This document shows positions 1 through 7,741 of a stretch of 64,000 nt of DNA, one piece after another. The translations under genes and the position numbers were made by a program. The notes below the pieces were generated by a model. That model did no database searches and was not told where the DNA came from. It saw only the letters and a list, made by a program, of their open reading frames with translations. The stretch is from Acididesulfobacillus acetoxydans. GTDB taxonomy: Bacteria > Bacillota > Desulfitobacteriia > Desulfitobacteriales > Desulfitobacteriaceae. How positions within the stretch are numbered: the first letter of the stretch is position 1; each line of letters opens with the position of its first letter. The stretch is taken from positions 1,116,001 through 1,180,000 of the forward strand of contig NZ_LR746496.1 of the NCBI RefSeq assembly GCF_902729405.1. The letters are read 5' to 3'.

Positions 1-6
1 AAGAAG

Positions 7-690
7 GTGGAACTTACGAACACTCCCACGGATGAGACTGAGGGCCGCCCTGCGGATCAGCCCCTGGGCAGTTCTACGGATAAGGTTATAGGCGTACCCT
101 CTGCGGCTGAAGCCAGACTCTTATTAGCAGAAGCCGAAAGGTTAAACCCGGGACGTTGGGTGCAACACTCCATCGTCACCGCTGAGGCGGCGCACAACAT
201 AGCCTGCCATCACCGTGAACTTGATCCGGAGACTGCCTACGTCTTCGGATGTCTGCACGATATTGGCAGGCGTACAGGGATATCTCATTTGCGTCATACG
301 ATCGACGGTTACGAGTTTCTGAGCGCAAAGGGTTACGAAGGGTGCGCCGGGATATGTCTTACGCACTCTTTCCCTTTGCCTGACCTGGAATCTTATTCGG
401 GCAACAAAGACTGTACGGCGGATGAGCTCGTGTTTATTCAAGCTTACATCACGGGGATTCACTACACCCTGTATGATCAACTGATTCAGCTCTGTGATTC
501 TCTGGCTGCGCCCAGGGGTTTCTGTCTGCTGGAGAAACGGATGGTAGATGTGGCTATGCGCTATGGGGTCAATGAGTCGACCGTGCCGAAATGGGAGGCG
601 GTTTTCGCCATCAAGCAGAAATTTGAGGCTAGCCTGGGCTGCTCCGTCTACGAAGTGCTTCCGGGTATAGGTGAAACGACTTTCCTGTGA
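7..690 (+). CDS. HD-domain phosphohydrolase-like protein
   Basis: The protein has 227 residues from a GTG start. Only six bases precede that codon and they are in frame, so the true start may lie outside the window. A histidine near residue 54 and the HDIGR motif near residue 86 form the metal-binding core typical of the HD superfamily, whose members hydrolyse nucleotides or phosphoesters. There is no signal peptide or membrane segment, so it is probably cytoplasmic. The C-terminal half contains no second recognised domain. It converges on the ABC exporter genes that follow. The substrate cannot be inferred from sequence. Confidence 0.75.
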   Translation: MELTNTPTDETEGRPADQPLGSSTDKVIGVPSAAEARLLLAEAERLNPGRWVQHSIVTAEAAHNIACHHRELDPETAYVFGCLHDIGRRTGISHLRHTIDGYEFLSAKGYEGCAGICLTHSFPLPDLESYSGNKDCTADELVFIQAYITGIHYTLYDQLIQLCDSLAAPRGFCLLEKRMVDVAMRYGVNESTVPKWEAVFAIKQKFEASLGCSVYEVLPGIGETTFL

Positions 691-731
691 GTCTCTCTTC
701 CGCAACCGGCTCTCATTTCCAACAGGGCGGT

Positions 732-1508
732 TCAAGCCGCCATTTTCTTCAAAGACCTTATAGCCCACCAGAATGTGACAAGGGCCAGGAGGACGACGAT
801 GATGAACCCCTTGATGACGTCTCCGTTGTGGATGTTCCCGGCGAACAGGGCACGGGAAGCAGTGACGGCGTAAGAAAAAGGGTTGATCTTCGCCAAGTCT
901 CGCAACCAGAGGGGAGCCAAGGCAAGAGGCAGCATGATGCCTGACAGTAGGGATACCGGCAGAGCAATCGTGTTCAGGGTGGAAGCAAGAGTATCTTCAG
1001 ACTTGAAGATAAGGGCGAAGGCGTAGGACATGGAGGCCATGGCAATGGCAATCAAGGCGTAGAGCAACAGGGAGAGCAAAAACCCGCCTAAGTTGACGCC
1101 TAAGCCGAAAGGGAGCGCACAGACCGTAATCAAGATACACTGGACCAGAAGCACGACCACATCTTTTAGGAGCCTGCCCAGGAGAATGGCCGATCTATGG
1201 GCCGGGGTGACCAGAAACCGCTCAATGACCCCGGTGCGGATCTCGTCAACCAGACCAAACCCGACAAAGGCGGAGCCGAACAGGGCCAGCATGACTAACA
1301 GCCCCGGGATAAACACCTGTACGGTCTTGCCGGCGGGTAAACCGGGTACGCCTCCTAAACTTTTCAAGAGCGGCATGAAGAGAAACAGGTACAAGAGGGG
1401 CTGGAACAGGTTGAGAAAGACCCAGATGGGATTGCGCAAGGTGTGCTGCATACTCCTTCTAAACATCAAGCCGGTGTCGCGGAGTGTTTTCATCTTACCC
1501 ATGAACAT
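732..1508 (-). CDS. ABC-2 type transporter permease (DrrB-like)
   Basis: This 258-residue integral membrane protein has about six hydrophobic segments and the ABC-2 (DrrB/NodJ-type) layout. A short cytoplasmic N-terminus is followed by the NPIWVFLNLFQPLLYLFLF segment, and a re-entrant stretch GLVDEIRTGVIERFLVTP precedes the central helices, as is common in this family. Its start overlaps the end of the upstream ATPase gene by 14 bp, so the two are translationally coupled. It should form the membrane channel of an exporter for a lipophilic substrate or drug. The specific substrate cannot be read from the sequence. ATG at 1508 has GAGAGG just upstream; ATG at 1502 is an alternative start. Confidence 0.85.
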   Translation of the reverse strand: MFMGKMKTLRDTGLMFRRSMQHTLRNPIWVFLNLFQPLLYLFLFMPLLKSLGGVPGLPAGKTVQVFIPGLLVMLALFGSAFVGFGLVDEIRTGVIERFLVTPAHRSAILLGRLLKDVVVLLVQCILITVCALPFGLGVNLGGFLLSLLLYALIAIAMASMSYAFALIFKSEDTLASTLNTIALPVSLLSGIMLPLALAPLWLRDLAKINPFSYAVTASRALFAGNIHNGDVIKGFIIVVLLALVTFWWAIRSLKKMAA

Positions 1509-2478
1509 GATCCTCTCTCAATGAACGACCCGTGTGTTTAAGGAAGACATCATCCAAACTGGGTTTGGCCAAAGAGATGCTTTGCACCGGTAAATGCCGC
1601 GTATCCAGCAGGCGCAGGAGAGCGGGCAGCACCTGTTCCCCCTGGCTCAAACGAAGATGGAGAAAATGGTCTTCCGCTTGGGTTTTCTCCGCTGGGGATT
1701 TCTCCGCCAGCAGTGCTTGGGCCTGCCGAGCGGTTTGCTCGCTCGCAAAGCCGAACACCAAGGAATCGGCGCCGATATCGTCTTTCAGTTGAGTCGGTGC
1801 GCCTGAGGCCACGATTTCTCCATTATCGATAATAGCTATGGTATCGCAGAGCTTATCCGCCTCATCCAAATAATGCGTGGTGAGGAGGACCGTGATGCCT
1901 TCGTCGCGCAGGTGCCGGATTTCTTTCCACAAGTAAGCTCTGCTTTGGGGATCGAGACCGACTGTGGGCTCGTCGAGCAGTAAGACGTCCGGATGGTGAA
2001 TCATGCCCAGAGCCAAATCCAGGCGGCGGCGCTGACCGCCGGAATAGCTGAGAGCCCGCCGCTCGGCAAAGGAACTCATCTGAAAGCGGTCGATGAATTC
2101 CAGGGCCCGCTTTGTGGCCGTGACTTCGTCCAGACCGTAGAGCCGAGCTTGCAAGACCAGGTTTTCCAGTCCGGTGGAGAGAGAATCCGTTCCGCCGGAC
2201 TGACTGACATAGCCGATGCACCGGCGTATGTCCTGTTGCTGTGTGCAGAGATCATAGCTGTTGATCCGGGCTTCGCCCGCGCTGGGCAAAAGCAAGGTCG
2301 CCAGCATTTTCTGGGTGGTCGATTTGCCGGCGCCATTGGGACCAAGGAAGCCGAAGATTTCCCCTTTGCCAATCTCCAAATCAATCCCTTTGACCGCTTC
2401 GACTAATTGTTTCTTGCCTTTGGCTTTGGTAATAAAGCTTTTGCGCAGTTTTTTTGTCTCGATGATCGAATTAGACAC
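1495..2478 (-). CDS. ABC transporter ATP-binding protein (DrrA-like)
   Basis: The 327-residue ATPase carries Walker A GPNGAGKST near residue 46, a signature SGGQRRRLDLA near 146, Walker B VLLLDEPTVGLDP near 165, and a switch histidine in TTHYLDEADK. The extended C-terminal region of about 100 residues matches the DrrA/daunorubicin-resistance type that pairs with ABC-2 permeases. The permease gene follows with an overlap, giving a two-gene export operon. The adjacent upstream gene, on the same strand, encodes an EXLDI-type protein, and such proteins often accompany exporter or regulator cassettes. Substrate unknown. Confidence 0.88.
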   Translation of the reverse strand: MSNSIIETKKLRKSFITKAKGKKQLVEAVKGIDLEIGKGEIFGFLGPNGAGKSTTQKMLATLLLPSAGEARINSYDLCTQQQDIRRCIGYVSQSGGTDSLSTGLENLVLQARLYGLDEVTATKRALEFIDRFQMSSFAERRALSYSGGQRRRLDLALGMIHHPDVLLLDEPTVGLDPQSRAYLWKEIRHLRDEGITVLLTTHYLDEADKLCDTIAIIDNGEIVASGAPTQLKDDIGADSLVFGFASEQTARQAQALLAEKSPAEKTQAEDHFLHLRLSQGEQVLPALLRLLDTRHLPVQSISLAKPSLDDVFLKHTGRSLREDHVHG

Positions 2479-2694
2479 AAGATGCCTCCCTCATGCGGAT
2501 TTTTAAGCGTGGGTTGTTTGTCCACTGAGGCCAAGCGGCCAACGCGGATGTCGTTGGCGTGATGCCGTAGGGCTTCGGCTGCGCTTTCCGTAAAAAGCAT
2601 TGGCCTGAAGTATATCATAGCCTTTTGCCTGACGAATCACGGGCGTTGGGTTCACGTGAACTGGAACGGCCTTCGAGGCTAACTCTCGGGTTTT

Positions 2695-3321
2695 CTAAAT
2701 GTCCAGGTCTTCTATCGGGTCGTCGCGTAAGGCTTGACGGGTCGCCTGATACAACTCTTCCGGAACGTGTTCCCCGACTTCTTCGAGAGAGGCATAAATC
2801 TCCAGACGGTGTTCCGCTTGCTCAGACCAATCCTGCCAATCCTTCATTTTGGGATACTCCTTCATGGTGTACTCATCCGAGCGCGGTTTAGCTTGCGGAT
2901 GGTCTTGTTTCCAGGCTTTCCACCATTCTCCCCAGTTCGCGGACTGCCTGTCCCAATCCCAGTCCCAGTTTTTCCAGTCCGAGCCGTCCGAGTACCACCA
3001 CTTGGGATGGCTCGTGATTGAGACGGCAAAGGCCCCTTTAGCTGTTTGGTAAATTTTGTACCACAGTTGTTTTTTTGCGGCGTCGTCGGCGACATGCCCT
3101 TTGGCCAGCAATTTGCCCCAAAATCTCTTGCGGGTGATGGCGACTTTTCCCACCTTGACGATAATCTCTTCTAACCCTTTGGCCCTAGCTTCCGCATTTT
3201 CAACATAACGGCGCAGCGCTCCGGCAATGGTAGCGGACAGATTTTCACCGGCGAGTTCCTGGGCTCGCTCGAAAATCGGTAAATCACCGTCGGAGACATA
3301 AATGGTTTTGTTTGGCATCAT
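2695..3321 (-). CDS. EXLDI-family protein, tryptophan-rich
   Basis: The protein has 208 residues from ATG 3321, which follows AAGGAGGT at good spacing. A longer reading from 3411 has no ribosome binding site. Residues 1-60 (KTIYVSDGDLPIFERAQ, then ATIAGALRRYVE) resemble a ribbon-helix-helix-like N-terminus. A central stretch, about residues 105-145, is extraordinarily rich in tryptophan and aspartate. The C-terminus is DPIEDLDI, matching the terminal EXLDI signature that names the family. Function is not established for the family. Its position behind an ABC exporter pair on the same strand suggests a regulatory or accessory role, which is inference. Confidence 0.6.
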   Translation of the reverse strand: MMPNKTIYVSDGDLPIFERAQELAGENLSATIAGALRRYVENAEARAKGLEEIIVKVGKVAITRKRFWGKLLAKGHVADDAAKKQLWYKIYQTAKGAFAVSITSHPKWWYSDGSDWKNWDWDWDRQSANWGEWWKAWKQDHPQAKPRSDEYTMKEYPKMKDWQDWSEQAEHRLEIYASLEEVGEHVPEELYQATRQALRDDPIEDLDI

Positions 3322-3409
3322 CAATTGACCTCCTTGAGTGCAAGGGGTAAGTGGTCTTACGTGCGAAGAGGCGGACAAGGCGAACTGACTTTCCTTGGCA
3401 TATGATAAC

Positions 3410-3425
3410 ATAGTATACGTATAGA
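3410..3425 (-). promoter_or_regulatory. TATACGTATA palindrome upstream of EXLDI gene
   Basis: A 10-bp perfect palindrome (TATACGTATA, 3414-3423) sits about 90 bp before the EXLDI gene start in an AT-rich patch that also supplies a TATGTT-like -10 on the minus strand. Such a site could bind a PadR- or RHH-type regulator; this is inference only. Confidence 0.3.
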
Positions 3426-3570
3426 ATCAAGCGCCGGCGAACATTTTTTCCGACGCGGGCGTTGTATGCGCAGAGGTGCGGGGCCTGCCTCTTCCTTCAG
3501 GGTGATTTTGCTCAGCGGTACAGCACGGAGGCTCACGAGAAGTACAAACACGTTTGTCGGGGCCCGGTCA

Positions 3571-3630
3571 TGACCAAGAGGCTTAGCCGCCTGCCTCTGG
3601 CTTTGGCCGGCTTTAGCCAGGGGGGAGATT
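3571..3630 (+). repeat. Dispersed repeat copy 1, IS200/IS605-end-like hairpin
   Basis: The sequence ATGACCAAGAGGCTTAGCCG, followed by a CCTCTGGCTT...AGCCAGGGGG hairpin and GGAGATTCAG, recurs at 44401-44462 with about 85% identity. A short imperfect hairpin built on TGGCTTTAGCCA next to a GGGGAGATTCA end resembles right ends of IS200/IS605-type elements. A decayed tnpB fragment occurs at 45.7 kb. No transposase is next to this copy, so it is an orphan end. The rest of the 3322-3901 gap holds the EXLDI promoter area and a 15-bp tandem repeat, with no gene I can support. Confidence 0.5.
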
Positions 3631-3704
3631 CAGAATTGTTCGCCTGTCAGCAGTCACCCTTAGTTTTGTAAGCTGGGCCGCTGCCGTTAAGAGGCAATGC
3701 GGAG

Positions 3705-3785
3705 TGTAGAGTACGGAGGTGTAGAGTACGGAGGTGTAGAGTACGGAGGTGTAGGGTACGGAGGTGTAGGGTACGGAGTATTGTG
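3705..3785 (+). repeat. 15-bp tandem repeat, about five copies
   Basis: The unit GTGTAGAGTACGGAG repeats head to tail about five times. Copies 1-3 have AGAG, later copies AGGG, and the last degenerates to TTGTGTACGGAG. It is noncoding and lies between the dispersed repeat and the 3' end of the deacetylase gene. Confidence 0.85.
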
Positions 3786-3901
3786 TACGGAGAAAGCAGG
3801 CTGGGATTGCGGGAGAATTCCGAGAACGGCAACCTGAGGGTCGAGGATGAGCGAGCGTAAGGGCAGAGCGAGCCTAGAGACTGAATCAGAGCGGTTGGCT
3901 C

Positions 3902-5344
3902 TCAGGCCCCGTTGGCAGCGTCAGCGGAAGAGGGAGAGAAGGAAGGGGGAGAAGAGGGAGACGGGGAAGAGGAAGAAGGAGACGGGGAAGAGGAAGAGGG
4001 AGACGGGGAAGAGGAAGAAGGAGACGGGGAAGAGGAAGAAGGAGACGGGGAAGAGGAAGAAGGAGACGGAGAAGAGGAAGAAGGAGACGGAGAAGAGGAA
4101 GACGGAGACGGAGAAGAGGAAGACGGAGACGGAGAAGAGGAAGACGGAGACGGAGAAGAGGAGGATGGGGACGAAGAGGAGGGTGGAGCGCTTGGCGGCT
4201 TGGCTGTGCTGTCTTTCGGTGCTTGGTTGGGGACTTTGAGATTTGGGTTTTTGCCCTGCGGCCAGATCACAGGGAAGCTGTTCGGGTTGGCCAGGGCTTG
4301 GGGCAAGGAAGCTACACCTAAATTATTCTGGTACAAGATATCGAGCAGCCGGTGAACTTCGCCACTGAGCCCGGGATCCCAATGGAGGAGGATAATGGAA
4401 CCGGGTTGAAGCGGCTGGCTGTTGTAAGTCTGCACGGTATCCCCACTCATGACGGCGTCCCACATGACGACATGCTTGATTCCGGCTTGGTAGACCGCCT
4501 GGCGGACGGAGGTACTGTAATCGCCGTAGGGCGGGCGAAAGAGGGTGGGTGCCGGTCCCAAGGAAGAAAGATAGGTTTCGGCCGTCTGGACCTGGTTTTC
4601 AACCGCCTGAAAGGGGAGCTTGGCCAGATCGGGGTGGGAGAAGGTATGGTTTTCGATAGTGCCCCCGGCGGCTAAAAAAGCCCGCCAATAATCGGGGTGC
4701 TCCTGTGCAGCCTGCTGGATGAGAAAGGCGGTGACTGGCAAGTGCTTTTGCCGCATGAGCTGAAGCAGGGGTTGACTGGGAAACCAGCCGTCGTCAATTG
4801 TTATAAAAACAGCTCGCTCTTTGACCGCCAGGGACCAGATAAGGTCGGCTGTTCCCTTGGCTCCGGTTCCGGGAGAAACGCTGGGGCCGCTTGCGGGTGC
4901 GGGGGCCTGTCCGGGGTCAGGCGAAACGGCGCCGGGAGAAGAGCCGTGGGCAGCGTGGTTTGAAGGTGGAAAATGCGGATTTTGGCCCCGTTTAAGGGGT
5001 GGTACGGGGGCCGACGGATAAGGCGCCTCCGCCGCCGGCGAGGAGGCATTTGGCAGGGAAGAGGCGGAAGTATTCGGAGGGGAGGGGGAGGGAGTCTGCC
5101 CGGAGAGAAAAGAAAAAGCGGAAGTATGTCCCGAAAGAAAAGCGGGCCGGGGCAAGACGAAAAAGGCGAGCGCTCCGGCGAGTAAGGTGGTAGCGGCGAT
5201 GGCGGGAATCACGTAACGTCTGGGCACGAAAGACACCTCGTTTGCATGCCGCGTCTGTCCGGCGATCTTGTTCTTTGAGGCATTCGACTTCCGGCTTATC
5301 GATTCCTCCTTTTTTCGACCGACCGGAGATTCCTTTTTTTGCAC
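3902..5344 (-). CDS. Polysaccharide deacetylase, membrane anchored, Ser/Pro-rich tail
   Basis: The protein is a NodB-fold (carbohydrate esterase 4) deacetylase acting outside the membrane, likely on peptidoglycan or another N-acetylated glycan. A single hydrophobic anchor (VIPAIAATTLLAGALAFFVL) lies about 45 residues in and is followed by a Ser/Pro/Ala linker. Catalytic motifs are visible: FITIDDGW (metal Asp pair), HTFSHPDL (metal His pair) and FRPPYGDYS. The last ~90 residues are about eleven SPSPSSS heptads encoded by a 21-bp minisatellite, resembling a cell-wall-spanning stalk. Starts are uncertain: GTG 5344 follows GAGGGGAG closely, while TTG 5407 extends it 21 residues without a ribosome binding site. 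Confidence 0.82.
   Translation of the reverse strand: MQKKESPVGRKKEESISRKSNASKNKIAGQTRHANEVSFVPRRYVIPAIAATTLLAGALAFFVLPRPAFLSGHTSAFSFLSGQTPSPSPPNTSASSLPNASSPAAEAPYPSAPVPPLKRGQNPHFPPSNHAAHGSSPGAVSPDPGQAPAPASGPSVSPGTGAKGTADLIWSLAVKERAVFITIDDGWFPSQPLLQLMRQKHLPVTAFLIQQAAQEHPDYWRAFLAAGGTIENHTFSHPDLAKLPFQAVENQVQTAETYLSSLGPAPTLFRPPYGDYSTSVRQAVYQAGIKHVVMWDAVMSGDTVQTYNSQPLQPGSIILLHWDPGLSGEVHRLLDILYQNNLGVASLPQALANPNSFPVIWPQGKNPNLKVPNQAPKDSTAKPPSAPPSSSSPSSSSPSPSSSSPSPSSSSPSPSSSSPSPSSSSPSPSSSSPSPSSSSPSPSSSSPSPSSSSPSPSSSSPSPSSPPSFSPSSADAANGA
3957..4175. repeat. 21-bp minisatellite inside deacetylase gene
   Basis: Ten or so head-to-tail copies of a purine-rich 21-mer (plus strand GGAGACGGGGAAGAGGAAGA-type units) encode the SPSPSSS heptads on the minus strand. 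Units fall into two blocks, GACGGGG-type then GACGGAG-type, as expected from repeated slippage or unequal crossing-over. Confidence 0.9.
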
Positions 5345-5626
5345 TTTCTCCCCTCGCGGGGATAGCCTGTTTGAGTCTTGGCAAGATCTGCCCGACAACG
5401 GGGGCAAGAGACGATGAGGCAGGAATCAGGCAGGGAGCATACGGGGACGGGCGGCCTTCGGACTGCTTCTGTACTTTGAATTGACCGGCGTGACCAAGAG
5501 CGCCGTCCAACGAAAAAGGATCGCGGCAGTATGGAGCGCAGCCGGCGTGCAGAGTATAATGGGAAGTGAAAAAATTGTGGGGGCCAGGTTTCCCTAGTCG
5601 GGTGAAGAGAGCGGGGGGATTGGGCA

Positions 5627-6046
5627 TTGGCATTTCTTGACCGGAATCTTGAACTATTCGAGATTCTCTTTAGGCAATCTTATAGGCAACTTTATCTCAT
5701 TGCCTTTTCAATAACCGGTGATAAAGAGCTCAGCGAGGATGCTGTTCAGCAGGCCTTTGCCCAAGCGTATGTGAAAATGAATCAGCTTAAGGACAAAAGC
5801 AAATTCCTGGCCTGGGTCACGGCTATCACTGTGAATCAGGCCAAAGATCTAGTCAAGTCTGCCAGGCGCCACAAGGTTATACCCATAACCGACGACATGC
5901 AAACGGCCGGCCTGCAGGATTCGCTGGAACAAACTTATTTGCTCAAGGACGAGGTGGCACATGTTCTCAAGGTTTTGTCAGAAGATGAGGCGCAGATTTT
6001 AGAGGTTGTGGACCGGCGTGAGGGATTTGCCGCGGCCGTGTCTTGA
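5627..6046 (+). pseudogene. Truncated ECF-type RNA polymerase sigma factor
   Basis: The 139 residues start with TTG after a GGGGGGA site. Residues 10-95 match sigma-70 region 2: LFRQSYRQLYLIAFSITGDKELSEDAVQQAFAQ is the helix pair that binds core polymerase and the -10 element. The family is normally 160-190 residues with a region 4 helix-turn-helix. Here the sequence breaks off at VLSEDEAQILEVV, exactly where region 4 begins, and the neighbouring frames do not continue it. Without region 4 it could not recognise a -35 element, so I call it a decayed gene. A short functional variant cannot be excluded. The polymerase-binding half looks well preserved. Confidence 0.6.
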
Positions 6047-6079
6047 CACCCGAACGCGAGTAGGCTACACTAGAATAAA

Positions 6080-6352
6080 CTTCATAGGCAAAGGCGATGA
6101 CAGAGTAAAGTAGACGACAGGCGGATTTTCAGGGAGGAAGGGTCGCTGACTGGAAGCCCTTCTAAAAAAGCGGTGGTTGAAGTTCCCTCTTGAGCTGTCG
6201 GCTGAACAAAAAAAGTAGGCTGGAACGGTTCTTCCCCGTTAAAAGGAAGAGGGTATCGGATTGTCTGTCCCGTACCTTTAGTGAGTGGGCATTCTTTGCC
6301 AATCAGGGTGGTAACGCGAGCTTCTCGTCCCTTAGGGATGAGGGCTTTTTTT
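6080..6352 (+). ncRNA. T-box riboswitch 1 (pheA leader)
   Basis: The T-box core AGGGTGGTAACGCG lies at 6305-6318 and is immediately followed by a terminator hairpin (GCTTCTCGTCCC / GGGATGAGGGC, then T7) ending at 6352. Upstream, GGCGATGACAGAGTAAAGTA at about 6093 looks like the start of stem I, and a candidate TTC (Phe) specifier sits at 6183-6185. The T-box U that pairs with the tRNA discriminator A suits tRNA-Phe. Uncharged tRNA would stabilise the antiterminator and allow transcription on into the second leader unit and pheA. Confidence 0.85.
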
Positions 6353-6399
6353 GTCCTATCGGAACGTATAACTGTTCCGCAGGATTAAGGATAAGTTAC

Positions 6400-6600
6400 T
6401 TGCGTCAGCCGTCTCGCAGGGGCTCGCCGCCTGTCGGGTTCTCTTCAGCCCGGTTAGAAGGTATAAGTGGGATTAGGGCAGAAGCGCGGACCGGCACATT
6501 CTGTACCCTAGTGAGCGGGCCATTTTCGGGCCAAATTGGGTGGTAACGCGGAAGTCCACGGCTTTCGTCCCAGAGGGGAACAGCCGTGGGCTTTTTATTT
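6400..6600 (+). ncRNA. T-box riboswitch 2 (second antiterminator/terminator unit)
   Basis: A second TGGGTGGTAACGCG (6537-6550) is followed by a strong terminator with stem CCACGGCT/AGCCGTGG and a T-rich tail at 6555-6600. Only about 185 nt separate it from the first terminator, less than a full stem I, II and III set. Either this unit has a shortened stem I or it arose by partial duplication. GTGAGCGGGCC just before it parallels GTGAGTGGGCA in unit 1. Tandem T-boxes are known to sharpen the response to tRNA charging. Confidence 0.75.
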
Positions 6601-6693
6601 GTTTGGGCTAGCAGCGGCGCGCCGCCGGGGAACGCGTCGGACAGCCAAGTATCGAAGCGAAAGAAAGGCAACGCTAAAGGAGGTCGCTTCGCC

Positions 6694-7557
6694 ATGGAAG
6701 GGGCAAAGATTGGTTATTTGGGCCCTCGGGGGAGTTTCTCGGAAGAAGCTCTGTTGTCATTTCTGCAACGGGGAAACGGAGACTTCCGGGGTGTTTCTGC
6801 GGAGGGCTTTGCCACGATTGCTCAAGCCATCCATGCTTGTGGGGAAAAGCGGGTTGATTGGGCTTTTGTGCCGCTGGAGAACTCGACCGAAGGTCAGGTG
6901 AGCATGACCTTAGATTGTGTCGCGGAAAGGGAGGAACTCCTTATTTATGAGGAATTTGTCCACCCCGTGAGCCAGTGCCTTCTTACTTTACGGCCGCTGG
7001 GATTTGAGCAAATTCGGCGGGTCTATTCCCATCCGCAGGGGTTCGGCCAGTGCAGGGATTTCCTGGAGACTCATTTAAGCCAGGCCGACCAGACCGTTTG
7101 CCGAAGTACCGCGGAGGCAGCCCGAATCGTGGCCGAATCGGACCAAGCCTGGGCGGCCATCGCTCCTCGGCGGGCGGCGGATTTATATGGCCTGCAATGT
7201 TTGGAGCAGGGGGTCCAGGACAACAAGGACAATACTACCCGTTTTATCTTAGTGGGCCATTGCTTGCGCGAATTGTCCGGGCTGGACAAGACGTCTCTTT
7301 TCATGCGCATCGAGGACTCCCCGGGTTCACTCTGCCGGATGCTGCAGGAGTTTGCCAGCCGTGGGATTAATCTGACTAAAATTGAATCCCGCCCGGCGAA
7401 GGGAAGGCTGGGAGAGTACGTCTTTTTTGTCGATGTGGACGGCTACGTTTTTGCGCCGGAGATGCAGGAGGCCCTCTGGGCATTGAAAAAGAACCGGGTC
7501 GCCATCCGGCTGTTGGGGTCATATCCGAGGCAGATGGACATTGATGAATCACGGTAA
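6694..7557 (+). CDS. pheA: Prephenate dehydratase
   Basis: This 287-residue enzyme converts prephenate to phenylpyruvate in phenylalanine biosynthesis. ATG 6694 follows AAAGGAGGT, whereas the upstream in-frame codons lie in the T-box terminator. The N-terminal catalytic domain begins IGYLGPRGSFSEEAL, carries VPLENSTEGQV, and has the catalytic TRF motif in DNTTRFILVG near residue 180. A C-terminal ACT domain (SLFMRIEDSPGSL, then GINLTKIESRP with the ESRP effector motif) provides feedback binding of phenylalanine. There is no chorismate mutase domain, so this is the monofunctional form. The tandem T-box leader controls it. Confidence 0.95.
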   Translation: MEGAKIGYLGPRGSFSEEALLSFLQRGNGDFRGVSAEGFATIAQAIHACGEKRVDWAFVPLENSTEGQVSMTLDCVAEREELLIYEEFVHPVSQCLLTLRPLGFEQIRRVYSHPQGFGQCRDFLETHLSQADQTVCRSTAEAARIVAESDQAWAAIAPRRAADLYGLQCLEQGVQDNKDNTTRFILVGHCLRELSGLDKTSLFMRIEDSPGSLCRMLQEFASRGINLTKIESRPAKGRLGEYVFFVDVDGYVFAPEMQEALWALKKNRVAIRLLGSYPRQMDIDESR

Positions 7558-7741
7558 AAGGTGGTAAAATGTATAGGGCTTTAGCGAGATTACTGTCGGG
7601 ATATGGCATCAGATCGGACCCTTCGGTATTCTTGATGTGACATGGCTTCGTTTGACCATAGAGTACCGTTGGACCGATTGACGGCAATATTGGGAATCGT
7701 CTAACATGCCGCCTTGAGTATCGTTGAAATGGGGGTATAGC

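Noticed and set aside
3705-3785. Possible CRISPR array
   Set aside because: Units are contiguous 15-mers with no spacers; it is a simple tandem repeat.
4992-5633. 213-codon minus-strand frame overlapping the deacetylase N-terminus
   Set aside because: Low-complexity shadow of the deacetylase region without domain resemblance.
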